A stretch of 64,000 nt of DNA from Streptomyces capillispiralis. Lineage in GTDB: Bacteria > Actinomycetota > Actinomycetes > Streptomycetales > Streptomycetaceae. Both the position numbers and the translations under genes were made by a program. Below the pieces are notes generated by a model that saw only the letters and a program-made list of their open reading frames with translations, made no database searches and was not told where the DNA came from. Shown here one piece after another: positions 28,906 through 40,923 of the stretch. Each line of letters begins with the position of its first letter. The first letter of the stretch is position 1. The DNA lies in contig NZ_VIWV01000001.1 in assembly GCF_007829875.1 (NCBI RefSeq), positions 2,450,501 through 2,514,500 on the forward strand, written 5' to 3'.

Positions 28906-32117
<3,212 letters not shown>

Positions 32118-32205
32118 GGGGGAAGCGTACGCAGGCGGCGGCCGGGGGTGTGCCGCCCCCGCCGCCCTTCGCCGTCCCGTCCCAGGGAGGTGGACGGGCC
32201 GTCCG

Positions 32206-32895
32206 TCACCGGCCCGGCCGCACGGTGAGGTCGTTGACCTCCGCGTCGGCCGGCAGGTCCAGGGCCATGAGGATCGTCGTGGCGACCGACTCGGGGTCGA
32301 TCCACCGGCCCGGGTCGTAGTCCTTGCCCTCCTGCCGGTGGACCTTGGCCTGCATGGGGCTGGCGGTGCGGCCGGGGTAGACGGAGGTGACGCGGACGCC
32401 GTTGCCGTGCTCCTCGTGGCGCAGGGAGTTGGCGAGGGCCTTCAGGCCGTGCTTGGAGGCCGCGTACGCCGACCAGTCGGCGTGGGCGTTCAGACCGGCG
32501 CCGGAGTTGACGAAGACCACGTGGCCGCGGTGCGCGCGCAGCTGGGGCAGGAAGTGGCGGGTCAGCTCGGCGGGGGCGACCAGGTTGACGTTGAGCTGGT
32601 GCCGCCAGGTCTTCGGGGTCAGCTCGCCGACCGGGCCGAGGTCGACGACGCCGGCGATGTGCAGTAGGGAGTCCACCCGGTCCGGGAGCGACTGGTGGGA
32701 GAAGGCCCAGCTCAGCCGGTCGGGGTCGGCGAGGTCGCCGACGAGGGTGCGGGCGCCGGGGAACGCGGCCGCCAGTTCCTTCGCCCGGCCCGCGTCGCGC
32801 GCGTGCAGCACGAGCTCGTCCCCGCGCGCGTGCAGACGGCGGGCGACGGCCGCGCCGATGCCGGAGCCGGCCCCGGTGATCACATGTGTAGCCAT
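32206..32895 (-). CDS. short-chain dehydrogenase/reductase
   Basis: A 229-aa NAD(P)-dependent SDR. TGAGSGIG is at the start, the NNAG-equivalent is HIAGV, and Ser in NSGAG plus YAASK give the catalytic Ser-Tyr-Lys. SVYPGRTASPMQ follows the active site. The ATG at 32895 is preferred since it starts at the first Rossmann strand; a second ATG three codons upstream (32904) is equally possible. It follows the LOG gene by about 20 bp on the same strand. The substrate is unknown. Confidence 0.88.
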   Translation of the reverse strand: MATHVITGAGSGIGAAVARRLHARGDELVLHARDAGRAKELAAAFPGARTLVGDLADPDRLSWAFSHQSLPDRVDSLLHIAGVVDLGPVGELTPKTWRHQLNVNLVAPAELTRHFLPQLRAHRGHVVFVNSGAGLNAHADWSAYAASKHGLKALANSLRHEEHGNGVRVTSVYPGRTASPMQAKVHRQEGKDYDPGRWIDPESVATTILMALDLPADAEVNDLTVRPGR

Positions 32896-32922
32896 GCCCG
32901 CCATGCTCGCATCACCCGGCGG

Positions 32923-33462
32923 TCACTCCACGCCCAGGCTCTCCTCCAGATGGGCCAGCGCGCCCACCGGCTCCTCCGCGAAGAAGACCAGCTCGGTGAG
33001 CGGACGGGGCAGGAACCCCTCGGTCTCCATGCGGCGGAACTGCTCCTTGAGCCCGTCGTAGAAGCCCGCGGTGTTGAGCAGGACCACCGGCTTGTCGGTG
33101 TGTCCGTGCTTCTTCAGCTCCAGGATCTCCGTGGCCTCGTCGAGGGTGCCGGTGCCGCCGACCATGATCACCACGGCGTCGGCCTTCTCCAGCAGCAGCC
33201 TCTTGCGCTCGGCGAGGTCCTTGGCGACGACCATCTCGTCGACCCCGGTGCGCGCCTTGGCCGCGAGGAACTCCACGGAGACGCCGAGGAGCCGGCCGCC
33301 CGCCTCCTCCACACCGTCGGCGACCACCTTCATCAGGCCGACGTCCGAACCGCCCCACACCAGCGTGTGCCCGCCCTTGCCGAGCAGGCGCGCGAAGTCC
33401 CGCGCGGGGCGGGTGTAGCGGTCGTCGAGGTCGGCGGCGGAGAGGAAGACACAGATGTTCAC
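32923..33462 (-). CDS. LOG-family protein (cytokinin riboside 5'-phosphate phosphoribohydrolase-like)
   Basis: A 179-aa Rossmann-like protein. It has the LVWGGSDVGLMKVVADG nucleotide loop and the GGTGTLDE motif, a form of the family's PGGxGTxxE in which the first Pro is Val. Members hydrolyse cytokinin nucleotides or AMP to base and ribose 5-phosphate. The GTG start overlaps the stop of the methyltransferase upstream (GTGA, 33462-33459). Confidence 0.88.
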   Translation of the reverse strand: MNICVFLSAADLDDRYTRPARDFARLLGKGGHTLVWGGSDVGLMKVVADGVEEAGGRLLGVSVEFLAAKARTGVDEMVVAKDLAERKRLLLEKADAVVIMVGGTGTLDEATEILELKKHGHTDKPVVLLNTAGFYDGLKEQFRRMETEGFLPRPLTELVFFAEEPVGALAHLEESLGVE

Positions 33463-34262
33463 GGACCCACCGTACGGGCCCGGTCGGACACCGCGGTCAG
33501 CCGCATCCTGGACTGCTTGTGCGGCAGCTCCTCCCAGTCGTCCATGAACCGCGCCGACAGTCCGTGCCGGGCGGCCAGTTCCGTCAGGGTCCGGGTGCGG
33601 TAGTAGAAGTCCTCGTGCAGCACGTGGTGTTCCTCGCCCTCGGTGCGGTCGAAGGTGAAGTCGAAGAAGCCGCCGGGTGCGAGCACCCTTCCGACGTGCG
33701 CGAAGCACTCCTCGATGACGTGCCGGGGCGAGTGCGAGAAGACGCTGTGCGCGTGCACCACGTCGAAGTGGCCGTCGGGCAGGAAGGCGAACGTCAGGTC
33801 GTCGGACAGGGTGAGGTAGGGCATCTTGGCCTGGAGTCCTTCGCGGACCACGGTCTCCTGGGCGGCGAGCAGGATGTCCGGCGAGATGTCGATGCCGTAG
33901 TAGTGGCCGGGCTCCAGGTGGTCGATGAACAGACGCCCCGCGCGGAGGTTGCCGCAGCCGATCTCCAGCATCCGGTGGTGCGGCCGCAGCCCGTGCCGCA
34001 GCAGGTAGTCGAACTGCATCCGGCCGATCCGCGCCCACTGCTCGCGCGAGGGGTTGTGACCGACCGCCGCCTCGGCGCTGCGGGCCGCGTCGGAGGCCAT
34101 CACCGCGCGGTAGTAGGCGATGTGGTCGCGGTGCCGCAGCCGCAGCCAGGCGTCGCGCAGCGCGCGCCGGGCGTGCGCGGGCACGCGTCGCGGGTGGCGC
34201 AGGGCGTACCGGGCCCGGTGGGCGAGGGTGCCGCGGTTCCTGACGGTGTCCTTCGCTCCCAT
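33459..34262 (-). CDS. class I SAM-dependent methyltransferase
   Basis: A 267-aa protein with a very basic N-terminal 45 residues (ARYALRHPRRVPAHARR). Motif I MLEIGCGNLRAGRLF lies near residue 98, followed by YYGIDISPDILLAA and FDVVHAHSVFSH. AGGAGG lies six bases upstream of the ATG at 34262. It is the first of a tight methyltransferase-LOG-SDR unit running leftward and is divergent from the DUF427 gene with a 74-bp gap. The acceptor is unknown; the basic leader may contact RNA or membrane (inference). Confidence 0.85.
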   Translation of the reverse strand: MGAKDTVRNRGTLAHRARYALRHPRRVPAHARRALRDAWLRLRHRDHIAYYRAVMASDAARSAEAAVGHNPSREQWARIGRMQFDYLLRHGLRPHHRMLEIGCGNLRAGRLFIDHLEPGHYYGIDISPDILLAAQETVVREGLQAKMPYLTLSDDLTFAFLPDGHFDVVHAHSVFSHSPRHVIEECFAHVGRVLAPGGFFDFTFDRTEGEEHHVLHEDFYYRTRTLTELAARHGLSARFMDDWEELPHKQSRMRLTAVSDRARTVGP

Positions 34263-34336
34263 GGGCGCCTCCTCGGGAAGAACTCCGCTTCAGAGTGCGC
34301 TGTAACCGGTGAGTCGGCTACCCGAGGAGGGCGATC

Positions 34337-34660
34337 GTGACCACAGGCCACCGCATCACCGTCGAACCCAGTGACCGATCCGTGCGCGTGGTGCACGGCG
34401 GGCAGGTGCTGGCGGAGAGCACGCGGGCGCTGGTGCTGCGCGAGACGGGCTGTCCGGACCGGTACTACATCCCGCCGGAGGACGTACGGCTCGACCTGCT
34501 GACCCCGTCCGGCACCACCACGCACTGCCCGTTCAAGGGCACGGCGTCCTACTGGTCGCTGCCGGACGCGCCGGATCTGGTCTGGGCGTACCGGGAACCG
34601 AAGCAGGACGTCGCCCCGATCAAGGGTCACCTGTGTTTCTACGAGGTGGAAGTGGGGTGA
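34337..34660 (+). CDS. DUF427-domain protein
   Basis: A 107-aa single-domain protein with the family hallmarks: the VHGGQVLAESTRALVLRET strand, YYIPPEDV, THCPFKGTASYWSL and VWAYREP. The fold is a small beta-tent. The biochemical role is not established in the literature I recall. The GTG at 34337 has GGAGG seven bases upstream. Confidence 0.9.
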   Translation: MTTGHRITVEPSDRSVRVVHGGQVLAESTRALVLRETGCPDRYYIPPEDVRLDLLTPSGTTTHCPFKGTASYWSLPDAPDLVWAYREPKQDVAPIKGHLCFYEVEVG

Positions 34661-34740
34661 TCGTGTAGAAGGGTTGCGTCCGCCGGACGCGCCGCCCGCC
34701 TCACCGACGAAACCGGCGCCGTGCGGCAGTCTTCTCAGGC

Positions 34741-35520
34741 ATGGACAAGAACACCCTTTCGCACGATGGCACTTACCTCGCGTACGAGAGCGCCGGGCGG
34801 GGCCCGGTGGTCGTCCTCGTCAGCGGCGCGATGTCGACGGGCGCCACGGTGGCGCCGCTGGCGGCGCCCCTCTCGGAGCGGTTCCGGGTGGTCGTGTACG
34901 ACCGCCGGGGCCGGGGTGCCAGCACGGACGCGGGGCCGTACGCGGTGGAGCGGGAGGTCGAGGACCTGGCCGCGGTGATCGAGGCGGTGGGCGGCGGGGC
35001 CTCGCTGTACGGCATCTCCTCGGGCGGCGCGCTGGCGCTCAGGGCGGCGGCGAGCGGGCTGCCGGTGCGCCATGTCGCCGTGTACGAGACGCCCTACGCG
35101 ATGTCCGAGGAGGAGCTGGCGGCACGCGCCCGGTACACCGAGAACCTGACCCGGGCGCTGGCCGAGGGCCGGCGCGGCGACGCGGTCGAGCTCTTCCTGC
35201 GGCTGACCGGGCTGGGCGAGGCGACGATCCAGGGGGCCCGGCAGTCCCCGATGTGGGCCGGGATGGAGTCGATCGCGCCGAGCCTGGCGTACGACGACGC
35301 CGTCATGGGCGACGGAGGCGTCCCGCGCGAGCTGCTGGCGGAGATCCGCGTGCCGGTGCTGTCCATCGCGGGCGACGCGAGCCCGGGGTGGATGCGTGAG
35401 GCCGCGCGGGCGATCGCGGAGTCGGTCCCCCGGGGCACGTACCGCACCCTGGAGGGCCAGACCCACATGGTCGAACCGGATGTCCTGGCGCCGGTGCTGG
35501 CGGACTTCTTCGCGCGGTGA
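34741..35520 (+). CDS. alpha/beta-fold hydrolase
   Basis: A 259-aa serine hydrolase. The nucleophile elbow is GISSGG, the acid is probably Asp in IAGDASPGW and the histidine is in EGQTHMVEP. VVVYDRRGRGASTDAGPY is the oxyanion-side signature. It has no signal peptide, so it is cytosolic. The substrate is unknown; proteins of this shape include peroxidases and esterases. Confidence 0.9.
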   Translation: MDKNTLSHDGTYLAYESAGRGPVVVLVSGAMSTGATVAPLAAPLSERFRVVVYDRRGRGASTDAGPYAVEREVEDLAAVIEAVGGGASLYGISSGGALALRAAASGLPVRHVAVYETPYAMSEEELAARARYTENLTRALAEGRRGDAVELFLRLTGLGEATIQGARQSPMWAGMESIAPSLAYDDAVMGDGGVPRELLAEIRVPVLSIAGDASPGWMREAARAIAESVPRGTYRTLEGQTHMVEPDVLAPVLADFFAR

Positions 35521-35525
35521 GCGAC

Positions 35526-35545
35526 GGCGCCGGGACCCGGGCGCC
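35526..35545. terminator. possible terminator between convergent genes
   Basis: GGCGCC at 35526-35531 can pair with GGCGCC at 35540-35545 in the 25-bp gap between the convergent hydrolase and mnmA genes. The stem is short and there is no U-run. Confidence 0.35.
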
Positions 35546-36676
35546 TCAGGCCACGTCGGCCGTCGCCCGCACCGTCGACGCGATCGTCGCCGAGCCGACC
35601 ACGCGGGTGCCGTCGTACAGCACGATCGCCTGGCCGGGCGCGACGCCGCGGACGGGCTCGGCGAAGCGCACGCGCAGTTCGCCGTCCACGACCTCCGCCG
35701 TCACCTCGGTCTCGCCGCCGTGGGCGCGCAGCTGGGCGGTGTAGGTGCCGGCGCCGGTGGGGGCGGCGCCGCACCAGCGGGGCTTGACCGCGGTGAGGGC
35801 GCCGACGTCGAGGGAGGCGGCCGGTCCGACGGTGACCGTGTTGGTGACCGGGGAGATGTCCAGGACGTAGCGGGGCTTGCCGTCGGGGGCGGGGGTGCCG
35901 ATCCGCAGGCCCTTGCGCTGGCCGATGGTGAAGCCGTACGCGCCCTCGTGGGTGCCGAGCTTCGTGCCGGACTCGTCGACGATGTCGCCCTCGGCCCGGC
36001 CGATCCGGTTCGCGAGGAAGCCCTGGGTGTCGCCGTCGGCGATGAAGCAGATGTCGTGCGAGTCGGGCTTCTTGGCCACCGCGAGCCCGCGGCGCTCGGC
36101 CTCCGCGCGGATCTCCTCCTTGGTGGTGACCGTGTCACCGAGCGGGAACATCGCGTGGGCGAGCTGGCGGTCGTCGAGCACGCCGAGGACGTAGCTCTGG
36201 TCCTTGGCCATGTCGGAGGCGCGGTGCAGTTCGCGGGTGCCGTCCTCGCGCAGGATCACCTGGGCGTAGTGGCCGGTGCAGACGGCGTCGAAGCCGAGCG
36301 CGAGCGCCTTGTCGAGCAGCGCGGCGAACTTGATCTTCTCGTTGCAGCGCAGGCACGGGTTGGGGGTGCGGCCGGCCTCGTACTCGGCGACGAAGTCCTC
36401 GACGACGTCCTCGCGGAAGCGGTCGGCGAGGTCCCACACGTAGAAGGGGATGCCGATGACGTCGGCGGCGCGGCGGGCGTCGCGCGAGTCCTCGATGGTG
36501 CAGCAGCCCCGCGCGCCGGTGCGGAAGGACTGCGGGTTCGCGGAGAGCGCGAGGTGGACGCCGGTCACGTCGTGGCCCGCTTCGGCCGCGCGGGCGGCGG
36601 CGACGGCGGAGTCGACTCCGCCGGACATGGCGGCCAGGACGCGGAGGGGGCGGGTGCGCTGCGGGGTGTCAGTCAT
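35546..36676 (-). CDS. mnmA: tRNA-specific 2-thiouridylase
   Basis: A 376-aa enzyme that installs the 2-thio group on U34 of Glu, Gln and Lys tRNAs using ATP and persulfide sulfur. The PP-loop SGGVDS is at residues 18-23. The catalytic pair is Cys108 (PNPCLRCN) and Cys210 (DSHDICFI). The ATG at 36676 is chosen because upstream codons to 36754 lack homology character. The sulfur donor is likely the NifS/IscS-type desulfurase at 40924, now about 4 kb away. Confidence 0.96.
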   Translation of the reverse strand: MTDTPQRTRPLRVLAAMSGGVDSAVAAARAAEAGHDVTGVHLALSANPQSFRTGARGCCTIEDSRDARRAADVIGIPFYVWDLADRFREDVVEDFVAEYEAGRTPNPCLRCNEKIKFAALLDKALALGFDAVCTGHYAQVILREDGTRELHRASDMAKDQSYVLGVLDDRQLAHAMFPLGDTVTTKEEIRAEAERRGLAVAKKPDSHDICFIADGDTQGFLANRIGRAEGDIVDESGTKLGTHEGAYGFTIGQRKGLRIGTPAPDGKPRYVLDISPVTNTVTVGPAASLDVGALTAVKPRWCGAAPTGAGTYTAQLRAHGGETEVTAEVVDGELRVRFAEPVRGVAPGQAIVLYDGTRVVGSATIASTVRATADVA

Positions 36677-36735
36677 AGCCCCTCCAGGGTACGGGGCGCG
36701 GGAACCACGGTGGCCGGGTAAGCGTTCACGATCAC

Positions 36736-37404
36736 ATGGGGGCGAGAAGAGCATCCGAGGACACCGGCCGGCGCATCGGGCGACGGGCCCTGCTCGTGGG
36801 CGGGGCGGTGGCCGCGACGGGCACGGCGGTGCTGGCGCGGGACGAGCTGGCGCGCCTGTGGTGGCGCATACCGGGTGTCGAGAAGCCCCGTGAGCAGGGC
36901 GTGGTGGACTTCGCGGGCGCCCGCTGGGTGTCGGCCTCGGAGGCCAACTGGCGGCGCGCCGACCGGCCGGACGACTTCGGCATCGACATGGTGATCGTCC
37001 ATGTCACGCAGGGCAGCTTCGACAGCGCGGTGCGGGCCTTCCAGGACCCGGACCACCAGGCGGCCTCGCACTACATCGTCGGGCAGGACGGGCGCGTGAC
37101 CCAGATGATCCGCGAGCTGGACGTGGCGTACCACGCGGGGAACCGGGACTACAACGAGCGCAGTGTCGGCATCGAGCACGCGGGCTTCGTGGACCGGCCG
37201 CAGGACCTCACGGACGAGATGTACGAGGCGTCCGCGCGGCTCACGGCCCGGATATGCGCCCGCTACGACATACCCGTCGACCGGGAGCACATCATCGGCC
37301 ACGTGGAGGTCCCGGGCACGGACCACACCGACCCGGGCCCGCACTGGGACTGGGACCGCTATCTGAAGCTGGTCGGCCGGGCCCGCACGACGCAGCGGGC
37401 CTGA
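36736..37404 (+). CDS. exported N-acetylmuramoyl-L-alanine amidase (Amidase_2)
   Basis: A 222-aa peptidoglycan amidase. A twin-arginine-like signal ([13 protein letters not shown] followed by a hydrophobic run to about residue 34) implies Tat export. The PGRP/Amidase_2 domain has zinc-ligand His in [41 protein letters not shown] and the C-terminal His pair in [19 protein letters not shown]. It is divergent from mnmA with 59 bp between starts. A role in wall remodelling is inferred from the family. Confidence 0.92.
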   Translation: MGARRASEDTGRRIGRRALLVGGAVAATGTAVLARDELARLWWRIPGVEKPREQGVVDFAGARWVSASEANWRRADRPDDFGIDMVIVHVTQGSFDSAVRAFQDPDHQAASHYIVGQDGRVTQMIRELDVAYHAGNRDYNERSVGIEHAGFVDRPQDLTDEMYEASARLTARICARYDIPVDREHIIGHVEVPGTDHTDPGPHWDWDRYLKLVGRARTTQRA

Positions 37405-37489
37405 AGCCGGTCCGCCGGGCCCATGCGGTCCCAGGCCGTACAGCCCAGGTACACGTTCGGCCGGGACCTCGGACGCGCCCCTGCCCGGC

Positions 37490-38329
37490 TCAGCCCCGCT
37501 GTGGCGCCGCCGCGAACTCCTCCGCGCTCGGGAGCAGCTCGGTGATCATCTGCCAGACCTCCTTGGCCTCGACTCGGACCAGTTTGAGCGCGGAGGTGTC
37601 GTCCACCTGGCCGGCCAGGAGCGGCTCGGCAGGCAGCTCACGGTGCCAGTAGCCGAGCGGTCCGCAGTCCCACACAGCGAATCCGCGCACCCGCGGGGCT
37701 GGGACCCCGTCCTCGTGCCCCTGCCAGGCGGCGGTCATCCGCCAGCTGGCACGCATCCCGGTGATCAGCTTGGCGAGCGTAGTGGCCTGCGGCTTCCTGG
37801 TGAGCCCGGAGCCTCTCAGCGCCTCGGCCACCCGGTCGACGCCCTCCTCGGCCGTCAGGCCGTGGAGGCTGTCCAGGGTGTCGAGTCCCGCGTCGAGGAC
37901 GGCAGTGGTGGCCTCGACCACGGGCGTGGCCACCTCCACGGTGTCCTCGCCCTGGAGATTGACCATGCGCGCCAGCGCCCAGACGAGCATGGTCGGCTCC
38001 AGGCGTACGTACTCCGACTCCGGTGAGCCGGGCCAGGACTCGTGGGAGTAGGCATAGCCGTCGCCGATGGTGACGCCGTGGTGGAGGGTGCCATGCGCCC
38101 CAAGCGCCTCCACGTGGAGAACGACGACAGGGTCCCGCAGGGTGCTGACCAGCGGGGCCAGCTGAAGGTTGAGGTTCCCCTCCTGGTCCGTCAGGCCGGC
38201 CTCGCGCAGTTCACGGTCGGCCTCGGCCAGTTCCGGGGGCACCTCCGACCCTTCGACGCGGTGGCGAAGGGCGGCCAGGTGACTCTCAGCGAGGCGGAAC
38301 CGGCCCCGGGTGCTGTCGTACGAGGGCAT
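37490..38329 (-). CDS. uncharacterised protein, possibly EspG-like
   Basis: A 279-aa soluble protein with no recognised motif. The first half alternates beta-strands (LRDPVVVLHVEALGAHGTLH, VTIGDGYAYSH), the middle has RLEPTMLVWALARMV and the end is helical and acidic. This layout is loosely reminiscent of EspG-type secretion chaperones, but I would not assert homology. It is the last gene of a leftward block with the 191-aa and 391-aa genes, 60 bp after the former. No strong ribosome site precedes the ATG at 38329. Confidence 0.7.
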   Translation of the reverse strand: MPSYDSTRGRFRLAESHLAALRHRVEGSEVPPELAEADRELREAGLTDQEGNLNLQLAPLVSTLRDPVVVLHVEALGAHGTLHHGVTIGDGYAYSHESWPGSPESEYVRLEPTMLVWALARMVNLQGEDTVEVATPVVEATTAVLDAGLDTLDSLHGLTAEEGVDRVAEALRGSGLTRKPQATTLAKLITGMRASWRMTAAWQGHEDGVPAPRVRGFAVWDCGPLGYWHRELPAEPLLAGQVDDTSALKLVRVEAKEVWQMITELLPSAEEFAAAPQRG

Positions 38330-38389
38330 TGCGTGTCGCTTTCGATGGCGGAAGGGATCGGACGGCGATGGCTCAGGCAGTTCACGGGG

Positions 38390-38965
38390 TCACTGGAAAA
38401 CCTCCAGCCAGTCCAGCGACCTGTTGAAGAAGGCACGCACGGCGCCGCCCCGGGTGAGGTTGCGGGTGTTGACCCCGACCATCACAGCGGCCAGCGCGAG
38501 GTCGGTCCCGTCAGCCGGACCGAGGACGGTGAAGATGGCCTTTTTCCGCGCACCGCTGCCGTGCCGCGTGGTCCGGACCTCCACACCGTCGCGGATCAGG
38601 GCGCGGTCACGGTGCCGTCGGCTGGTAGCGAGATAGCGGTACTCCCGTCCGGCGACCCGCATCCGCAGGGCCCGTCCGGATCTGGTCTGCGCCCAGCGGT
38701 TGCGCTTCAGGCGTATTCCGGCCCCCCCGACGCTGAGCTGCCCCAGGTGAAGGGAGGGCTTGCGTCCGTGGGCCCAGCCACCGAAGGAGGTGGCGGGCAC
38801 GGTGTCCCCACTGACCTCGGTGACATGACGGTCACCGTGCCGCTTCGACGGGTAGACCACCTCGATCCGCCCGAACTCCCCTGCCGTTCCCCGGTACCCG
38901 AACTTCCAGGTCAGCCGATGGCCTGAACGGTCTTCCCAGTGGTCCAGGGTGTACCTCTGCTGCAT
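38390..38965 (-). CDS. uncharacterised beta-rich protein
   Basis: A 191-aa basic protein, rich in Arg, Gly and aromatic residues, with alternating strands (GRIEVVYPSKRHGDRHVTEV, LRMRVAGREYRYLATSRRHR) and a hydrophobic helix near residues 148-165 (LALAAVMVGVNTRNL). The pattern is compatible with a Tubby/LURP-one-like beta-barrel around a helix, but this is a guess from shape. AAGGG lies five bases before the ATG. It belongs to the leftward block 40189-37490. Confidence 0.7.
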   Translation of the reverse strand: MQQRYTLDHWEDRSGHRLTWKFGYRGTAGEFGRIEVVYPSKRHGDRHVTEVSGDTVPATSFGGWAHGRKPSLHLGQLSVGGAGIRLKRNRWAQTRSGRALRMRVAGREYRYLATSRRHRDRALIRDGVEVRTTRHGSGARKKAIFTVLGPADGTDLALAAVMVGVNTRNLTRGGAVRAFFNRSLDWLEVFQ

Positions 38966-39013
38966 GATCCCTTCCCCTCGCGCCGTTCGGCGCGGATGTA
39001 CCGTGGTCCGGCG

Positions 39014-40189
39014 TCAGTCGAACGGGTTGAGGGCGCTGCCGAGTTTCTTCGCGCCGTCGGAAATGGCCTCGCCAGCCTTGTCGGCCTTGTCGCCGACCCA
39101 GTCCGCGACGTCCTCCCCGGCTGACACGATCTTGTCCGAGTGGTCCCAGATCAGGGTTCCGGCATAGGCGACACCGGTACCGACGGCCAGGCCCAGGGTG
39201 ACCGGGTTGGGGGCGATCATCGCGGCGGTGAGCGAGGCGTTGAAGGCCGTACCGGTCCAATTGGAGAGGTACTTGGCCTTGTCCTCCTCCCACGCCTTGC
39301 CGTGATCCATGGTCGCCAGGTTGGCGACGCCCCACACGGTGGCGCCGGCGGACCCGACGATTCCGACGCCGCGCATCCACCCCGCGGCCCTGGCCGCGTT
39401 GGCGAGACCACCCCGTCGGGCGACGGTGAGCAGGTTGGCCTCGGTGGCGGTGGGGAGATAGAAAGCGCCCTTGCGCATGTATCCGGCCAGCATCGCCGCC
39501 TCGTCGGAGCCGGCGAGCGCGGCGGTCGGCACCCGGGTCAGCCAGCTGCCGGCCTTGGGAATCCTGGACAGTTCGTGCCAGCGGTCGTTGATCAGCCGGG
39601 CGGTGAAGGTACCGGGCGCGTTGAGCACCTTGGAGCTCTTGAAGTACGAGATGAGCGACTTGGTGCCCAGGGCCGCCGTGGTCGACGCCACGAAGAACGC
39701 CGACAGATTGGCGGCCCCCTCGATGTACGTCGCGACGGCCTTGCCCAGCTCCTCATTGCCGGTCAGCTGGGTGACGGCGTCGCCCTGGATCCTGACGAGC
39801 CAGTCGTCGAGGCTCTCGCCGTCCTTCTTCTTGAGCCAGCCGTCGTCGACCTTGCCGTCGGACGCGGCCGCGTTGGCAACCAACAGGATGTCCGGCGGCA
39901 GATCCTTGTTCTTGAGCTGCTCGGGGGTGAACCCGGCCAGCAGCAGTCCGGCCAGCGGATCGCCGTCCTCCAGGCGGGCGTACGCCGCCTTCCTGCGCAG
40001 TTCCGGCGCGGTGTCCGAAACCCAGGACCGCATGGGCCGTATCGCGCCCAGTTTGTCCGAAACCCCGAGTCTCGACGCCCGCGTCAGCGCCTCGTCGAGT
40101 CTGTCCCCCACTCCTCCCCGCCCGTCGAGCAGTTCGGCCAACTGCTCGACGTCTTGCGGATTTACGACTCTGTTGGGCTTGCCTGTCAC
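39014..40189 (-). CDS. uncharacterised protein with hydrophobic segments and amphipathic tail
   Basis: A 391-aa protein. The GTG at 40189 has AAGGAG five bases upstream, so the longer frame to 40417 is rejected. Residues 1-150 are helical and charged. Hydrophobic stretches lie at about 158-183, 274-294 and 313-348, and the last 42 residues form an amphipathic Lys/Asp/Gly tail (VADWVGDKADKAGEAISDGA). Such Gly/Ala-rich membrane-active cores with amphipathic tails occur in type VII-associated and polymorphic-toxin-like proteins of Streptomyces, but no toxin domain is recognised. Confidence 0.75.
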   Translation of the reverse strand: MTGKPNRVVNPQDVEQLAELLDGRGGVGDRLDEALTRASRLGVSDKLGAIRPMRSWVSDTAPELRRKAAYARLEDGDPLAGLLLAGFTPEQLKNKDLPPDILLVANAAASDGKVDDGWLKKKDGESLDDWLVRIQGDAVTQLTGNEELGKAVATYIEGAANLSAFFVASTTAALGTKSLISYFKSSKVLNAPGTFTARLINDRWHELSRIPKAGSWLTRVPTAALAGSDEAAMLAGYMRKGAFYLPTATEANLLTVARRGGLANAARAAGWMRGVGIVGSAGATVWGVANLATMDHGKAWEEDKAKYLSNWTGTAFNASLTAAMIAPNPVTLGLAVGTGVAYAGTLIWDHSDKIVSAGEDVADWVGDKADKAGEAISDGAKKLGSALNPFD

Positions 40190-40293
40190 GAAGCTCCTTC
40201 GGCTGATCAGCGTCGGCTCCTTCCCGAGGGGAAGAGCACAGGCACGACGGACACCGTATCGAGACCGTGATCGAGCTCGGGAGCCGACGGGCT

Positions 40294-40869
40294 CTAAACC
40301 TGGCGGGCTCGTGTCAACGCGTCCAGCAGAGCCTCGCGGTCGTGGGTGGCGATCAGCAGCGCCTCGCCCCGCACCGTCTCGACCACGATCTGCTCCATGC
40401 CCAGCGGCACGGACCATCCGCCGCCCACGAGCCGGGGCGGCGGCGTCGCCCGGCTCGCCTGTCGCAGCCGCGTGAGCTCCTCGGGCGACCGCGAGGCCAG
40501 GGCCGCGGCGAACTCCGCGTCCGTGGGCTGCTCACTGGCCTCCCGGATCGACTCGGCCGTCAACGAGTCCACCGCGATCGTCTCCCGCCCGACGGTCAAC
40601 TGCCCGTCACGGAGGCGGATTCGGTGGTAGACGCGCTTGGAGATCGGCACGGCGTTGAGCACCAGCGCGAAGAACGCCGAGAGCCCGAGCATGACGTACC
40701 AGAGCGTGCTGTCGTCGGGAAGCAGGACGCTGCCCTGATAGGCGACCCAGCCGGTGAGGACCGCCACGGTGGCGACGGTCCAGCGCCGGGGAAGCTTCTC
40801 CCGGTACGCCACCGCCCGCCCGTACGGCGCCGTCGCCGCGTCCGCTCCGGAACCTCGCGCACCCTCCAT
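40294..40869 (-). CDS. two-helix membrane protein, DUF3093-like layout
   Basis: A 191-aa protein. YREKLPRRW precedes two adjacent transmembrane helices (about 31-50 and 56-76). A cytosolic beta-rich domain follows, with IRLRDGQLTVGRETIAVDSL and the ending GMEQIVVETVRGEALLIATHDREALLDAL. This resembles DUF3093 proteins in layout, though with a longer insert. It lies 104 bp upstream of the 391-aa gene on the same strand and may belong to the same unit. Function is unknown. Confidence 0.75.
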   Translation of the reverse strand: MEGARGSGADAATAPYGRAVAYREKLPRRWTVATVAVLTGWVAYQGSVLLPDDSTLWYVMLGLSAFFALVLNAVPISKRVYHRIRLRDGQLTVGRETIAVDSLTAESIREASEQPTDAEFAAALASRSPEELTRLRQASRATPPPRLVGGGWSVPLGMEQIVVETVRGEALLIATHDREALLDALTRARQV

Positions 40870-40923
40870 GACCGCTCCTCTCGGCTCGCACCGGAAATCC
40901 GCTCCGGCCAGGCTACCCAGGGC

